Part shown: positions 59,941 to 64,000 of the stretch, in pieces
Numbering within the stretch: the stretch's first letter is position 1
Layout: each line of letters starts with the position of its first letter
Source: Vitellaria paradoxa
Lineage: Eukaryota > Streptophyta > Magnoliopsida > Ericales > Sapotaceae
Direction: 5' to 3'
Assembly: GCA_019916065.1 (NCBI GenBank)
Contig: JAINTL010000046.1
Span: forward strand, 332,501-396,500
Length of the DNA stretch: 64,000 bases
Made by a program: the position numbers and the translations under genes
Notes under the pieces: model-generated
Databases searched by the model: none
Told to the model about the DNA's origin: nothing
The model's input: only the letters and a program-made list of their open reading frames with translations

Positions 59941-61199
59941 CATGAAGTTTTAATTAAGCATATTGAATAATTGAATTGAATAAATTAAACGAAAAACATC
60001 TACATAGATTCCTATTTAATGGAAAAAATAATCATAAATTTAATCCTAATTAGAGTAGGTTTTTAGGAGTTTTCCTATCCAATTCAAATTCTATTTGGAT
60101 TATAAATAGTCTTTGACTCAAATAAAATCTAATCTTAATTAAAATAAGAATAAAATAAAATCCTAAATTAGAAAAACCAATTTTAAAAAAATTAGAAAAT
60201 ATCAAATCAATTTTACATTAATACTCCTTTTTGAGATGATTTTACCACCCCTCAAAAAGTTTTAATAGCATTTCCAAAATGATACGGGTGAGCATACTGG
60301 AATTATTTTTTATTTTTATTTTTTATTTTTAACTTTTGGTATGGAGATCAACGTAAATTTAACTAAAAAAAAAAAAAAAAAGGTTTTCACCTCGCCATTA
60401 ACAGTACAAATTTGCCATTTGATCGGTTGAACTAAAAAATCTATAACGCAATCTAGAAAGGGATCCAATTTATACTTTAAACCCTACGGTGACCCAAAAA
60501 AAAAAGGCCAAAATTGCGAAAAATTGTAGTTGAATCGGTGACTCGCAAGAATCGTTCATGGTTCATTTGAACTAGTCCGCCTCGATCCGTATAAATTAAA
60601 GTTATTAATTATCTAACATTTTTTTATAGACTAAAATGTAATTCTCATAAATTAAAGTTAAAATAATTTTATAAGGCAATTTAAACTACTATTTAACTAC
60701 TTACATAATATTAATTTTTTTAGTTTAGAAAAGATTCCAACTAATAATGGCATTATAAAAATAAAATATTACATTAACTAGAAGAAATATTAAGAAATAT
60801 TAAAATTTTAGGTAATTTTTATTTATTTTAAAATTTAATTTTTAGTTATGTACTATGTTTAATCTATTTATGATATCAAGGCTCAATTTTGATTGACCCA
60901 ATGGTTAAATCATTGATCCTTTATTCAATATTTTTTCAGTTAACTCAATAATCTAGGCTTCATAATATTAGTTTAAGGTTTATATAAATAGATTAAAGCA
61001 TTATGAGCGTTGAAATTTCTTGAGTACTAAGAAAGTATTTTTGTTTGACATTTTTTGCTTTCTAAATTTTAGAATTCTTATTGTTTTGGGTTAAAAAATG
61101 ACTTTTAGCCATTTTGTATTTCATATGTATATCAATTTTCTCTTTTCTACAACAAGTTTTGAAAATCCGAATAAGCAAATATGTTTTCAACTATTCTCT
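59941..61199. other. AT-rich intergenic DNA
   Basis: No gene, RNA or clear element seen. Long A and T runs with scattered less AT-rich patches (60.4-60.6 kb). Confidence 0.55.
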
Positions 61200-61800
61200 T
61201 TGTTTTCAAAAATTCGGTAGTGTATATTTCATTAAATTTTGACATTAACAAAACTAAAATTACATTATTTTCTTAATGAAGAAGAATTGAAAAATAAAAA
61301 AATTAAAGTACTTAATTATTTAAATATAAACACGAATTTATCTCAATTCTTAAACATCCTATCATAGACAAATTAATCTATTATAATTCTACGGGCATAC
61401 TACAGTTGTATGCATTCCACATCGGTGATATAAAATAATGGTGTAGTATGTATGTATATTTGATATCATAGTATACACCACAATTCTATCTACTATAAAG
61501 TAAGAAGTGCTTGCTATGGTGCCTGCTATTATAGTACAAGTGTTTAGAAGTGAGTTTTCTTATTGTAACATAATCATATAAAAATAATGGAATTATCTAG
61601 ATATTTAATTTAGATAAAGATAATAATAAAAAAAGCTCATATGCATAAAAAAAAAAATTATGTAACATCAATCAAAAAAATATATTAATATTTTAAATTT
61701 GACTCATTAGTTAATTTAGGCAATAGAGATCTCATCTTGCGGCACTATTAAACTAATAAAATATAATTCCTTGTCATATATTAGTCTTATTTAAATTATT
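61200..61800. repeat. relic copy of DNA from the gene A locus
   Basis: Aligns by eye with 2690-2880 and 3500-3860 (TTTTGACATTAAYAAAAYTAAAATTACA; CATCCYAWYATAGACAAATTAATCTATTATRATTC; CATATATTAGTCTT), but no ectodomain exon follows; composite repeat copy 7 begins instead. Confidence 0.65.
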
Positions 61801-64000
61801 TTTTATAGCTTCTTTTTATTTGAACAACCCTGCTAAAATGAGAAAGAGAGAGAGAGAGGGGAAATCAATAATTATGATTTGGAATAAATATAAAAAATTA
61901 GAATAGCAAAAATAACCCATAATGTGAATCTCACCTATGTTAGGGTGCAAAAATAATTTTTTTTTCTTTTTTTGAATGTTACCTATGTTAGGATGCAAAA
62001 TTAAAAGTTTATAGAGCCCATAGTATAAATGTGAATGCCCTTTATAAAGTTGTTTGAAACTAACCAAACTCCAAAAGCTACCCATGATTAAATTTGTTGA
62101 CACTGTGGACGGATATGTTTTGCAGCAATCCATCAATTCTATTTACCTAAACACAGGGGAGAAGTACTAAAATTTAAGCATAACAGGCAGCAATAACGGG
62201 AATTCATTTGGTTTGGTGAACTAGATCAATTTTGTTGTTGTACTATTTATATTATCTTATTTTATTTAAAAATTTTAAAATGTAATAAAAATATTACTAA
62301 TTTTTTAATTTAATAATTCTCACATCAGATTATTTTAATTATTTTTTGTAATTTTTTTTATTATCTAATCTTGCTAAAACAAGAGAGAGGAAGGAAAAAA
62401 GGGAAAAGGTGAGAAGAGAGGGCTACAAGAGAGAGGGGAGGGGATGGTTATGATAACAATACAGTAATACTCTAATTTAATATATATATATATATATATA
62501 TATGTATATTTTAATCTCACCTATGTTAGGACGCAGAAGTCAAAGTTTATAGAGCTTATAATGTGAATGTGAATACCCCCTTGTCAAGTTGTTTGAAACT
62601 AACAAAAAGATACCCTATGAATACGTTTGTTGACTCAGGGACTAAGACAATTTAATAATTTGTTAATTCTAAGCTTGATGGTTATGGGTGTTCATTAATA
62701 ACTTTGATTGCATGATCACGTATAGCACAAAAATCAAACTTTTAACGTGTATTATATGAATGTCTCTTGTCAATCCATTTGAAGTTAACATAAATCTATC
62801 TCAAAATTAAGTTTATTCACTTTATGAACTAGACATTTTAAGCATGATTTGGGAGTACAAATTTTTAATTTTGCTTTAGTTTATTTTTGTTTTATATGAT
62901 TTTTTATGTTTTAAAATTTAATTTTCTTTATTTGTTTGATAAATTTTAAATATTTTATTCTATAATTTGTTTTTTATAAAATACTCCCACTAGAGAGAGA
63001 GAGAGAGTATGGAGAGAGGGAATCAATAATTATGATTCAAATTAAATGAAGAAGTTTAGAATAACATGATAATACTTTAATTCAATTTTTTTTTTTTAAT
63101 CTTACCCACATTAGGATGCAAATCAAAAGTTTATAATCTGAATTTAAATGCCCATTTCAACTCGTTAGAAAACTGACAAAAAAAAGATATCTCGTGATTA
63201 AGTTTGTTGACTTGATAAATCAAGATATTTTGTTGCAATGCGTTGATTTTATGGCAAATAGTTATTAGTGTTGATTAACAACTTTAACAATTATATCTCA
63301 TATAATACAGAAGTCAAAACTTTTAACGTGTATGATACGAGTTTCATTGCAAGTCGTTTAAAAATAACGTAGACCCACCCCCAAAATTAAGTTTGTTGAC
63401 TGAATAAACCAAACAATTTAGGCATGATTTGGGAGTAAAAAAGTTTAAATAAAAAATTTTAATTTTTTTAAAGTTTATTTTTTATATGATTTGTATGTTG
63501 CAAAATTTAATTTTCTTTATTTGTTTGATAATATTTAAACATGTTATTCTTGTTCAGAAAAAAATTTCAAAAGAACTAAAATATGGACGTAAAAATTAAA
63601 AGAAGTTAGTTTTTCTAAGGATAATTAGTTTTTATAAGTAAATGATTTTTTTATATTTCTAAAAAAAAGATTAATTTTCATCATTATGTGATTTTTTTAT
63701 TTGAAAGTAATAATTATAATATTTTTATAAATCCAAATAACATATCTAAAAAATATTAAATATATAAATTATAATAAAAGAAAATCATATAAAATAAAAA
63801 TAAATTGAAACGAGAAAAATTAATTTTTTTTTTAAATTCCCAAGTCAAGTCTAGAAGTGATCCGTCAACTACGTCGATTACCTGCAGTAGTGGGGTGCGT
63901 TTACAAACTTTGAGTAGATGGGCCAATCACCAATTAGAGGGGGGAAAAAAAAAAAAGTGGGTCCCCCACATTCATTACCAAGATCACAATACGTGACAGG
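61801..64000 (+). repeat. composite repeat, copy 7 (possibly more than one unit), runs off the window
   Basis: Contains all body landmarks: GAGAGAGAGAGAGG, ACCTATGTTAGGATGCAAAA twice (near 61925 and 61980) and again near 62520 and 63110, an AT microsatellite at about 62482-62503, and AAGTTTGTTGACTGAATAAAC. The core at 63838-64000 (CAAGTCAAGTCTAGAAG, TCCGTCAACTACGTCGA, GTGGGTCCCCCACATTCATT) is cut by the window end. Repetition of the upstream landmarks suggests partial tandem units. Confidence 0.75.

Noticed and set aside
1..64000. tRNA, rRNA, CRISPR or bacterial operon structure
   Set aside because: I saw no tRNA cloverleaf or rRNA sequence and no regularly spaced repeat-spacer array; the genome is eukaryotic.

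Overview
The window looks like nuclear DNA of a flowering plant, probably a eudicot; I cannot name the species. The reasons are split genes with GT-AG introns, very AT-rich intergenic DNA, a plant-type LTR retrotransposon with a tRNA-Met primer site, Helitron, hAT and foldback elements, and a cluster of LRK10L-type (leaf rust 10 disease-resistance locus-like) receptor kinases with GUB_WAK-type ectodomains.

Receptor-kinase cluster (1.4-31 kb and 46.5-51.7 kb). Seven family members are visible in different states of repair. (A, +) 1425-6283 gives a complete 692-residue model, but a decayed second ectodomain exon lies in its first intron. (P1, -) 8465-9690 is a kinase relic. (B, -) 10841-14619 is a pseudogene with a foldback element in its ectodomain, frameshifts, a 200-bp internal duplication and a lost splice donor. 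(C, -) 14747-17563 encodes ectodomain, membrane span and kinase N-lobe only. (D, +) 18810-20931 has an intact kinase but a damaged N-terminus. (F, -) 27797-30463 is a pseudogene. (G, -) 46545-51724 is the cleanest gene, with three exons and 619 residues. A and C form one kinase subtype (RRRH-S-M-E/D juxtamembrane); P1, B, D, F and G form another (KIEKFLEDY juxtamembrane). Every catalytic loop that can be read has HFD in place of HRD, so the copies that retain it are non-RD kinases, the class linked to pathogen perception. The blocks around B, F and G also share flanking DNA and are segmental duplicates.

Mobile DNA. A young LTR element of about 5.1 kb (21716-26793; two 859-bp LTRs differing at 3 sites, 5-bp target duplication) sits between D and F, carries gag on the minus strand and has no visible pol. 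Comparing the duplicated blocks gives empty sites for a 3.1-kb Helitron-like insertion in intron 2 of G, a 575-bp hAT element in intron 2 of F (8-bp target duplication), an AT-rich 0.9-kb insertion upstream of F and a foldback element in B. A second Helitron-like insertion (41096-43844) appears to be a head-to-tail dimer.

Repeat-dominated arms (31.5-46 kb and 52-64 kb). I see no convincing host gene here. At least seven decayed, same-orientation copies of a composite repeat are present. Each has an AT-rich body and a short, better conserved, GC-richer core. Two copies (about 44.95-46.24 and 52.88-54.17 kb) are close to identical and flank gene G as direct repeats. Many short MITE-like elements, a GT/GC-alternating tract of about 310 bp (58.81-59.12 kb) and a relic of DNA from the gene A locus (61.2-61.8 kb) make up much of the rest.
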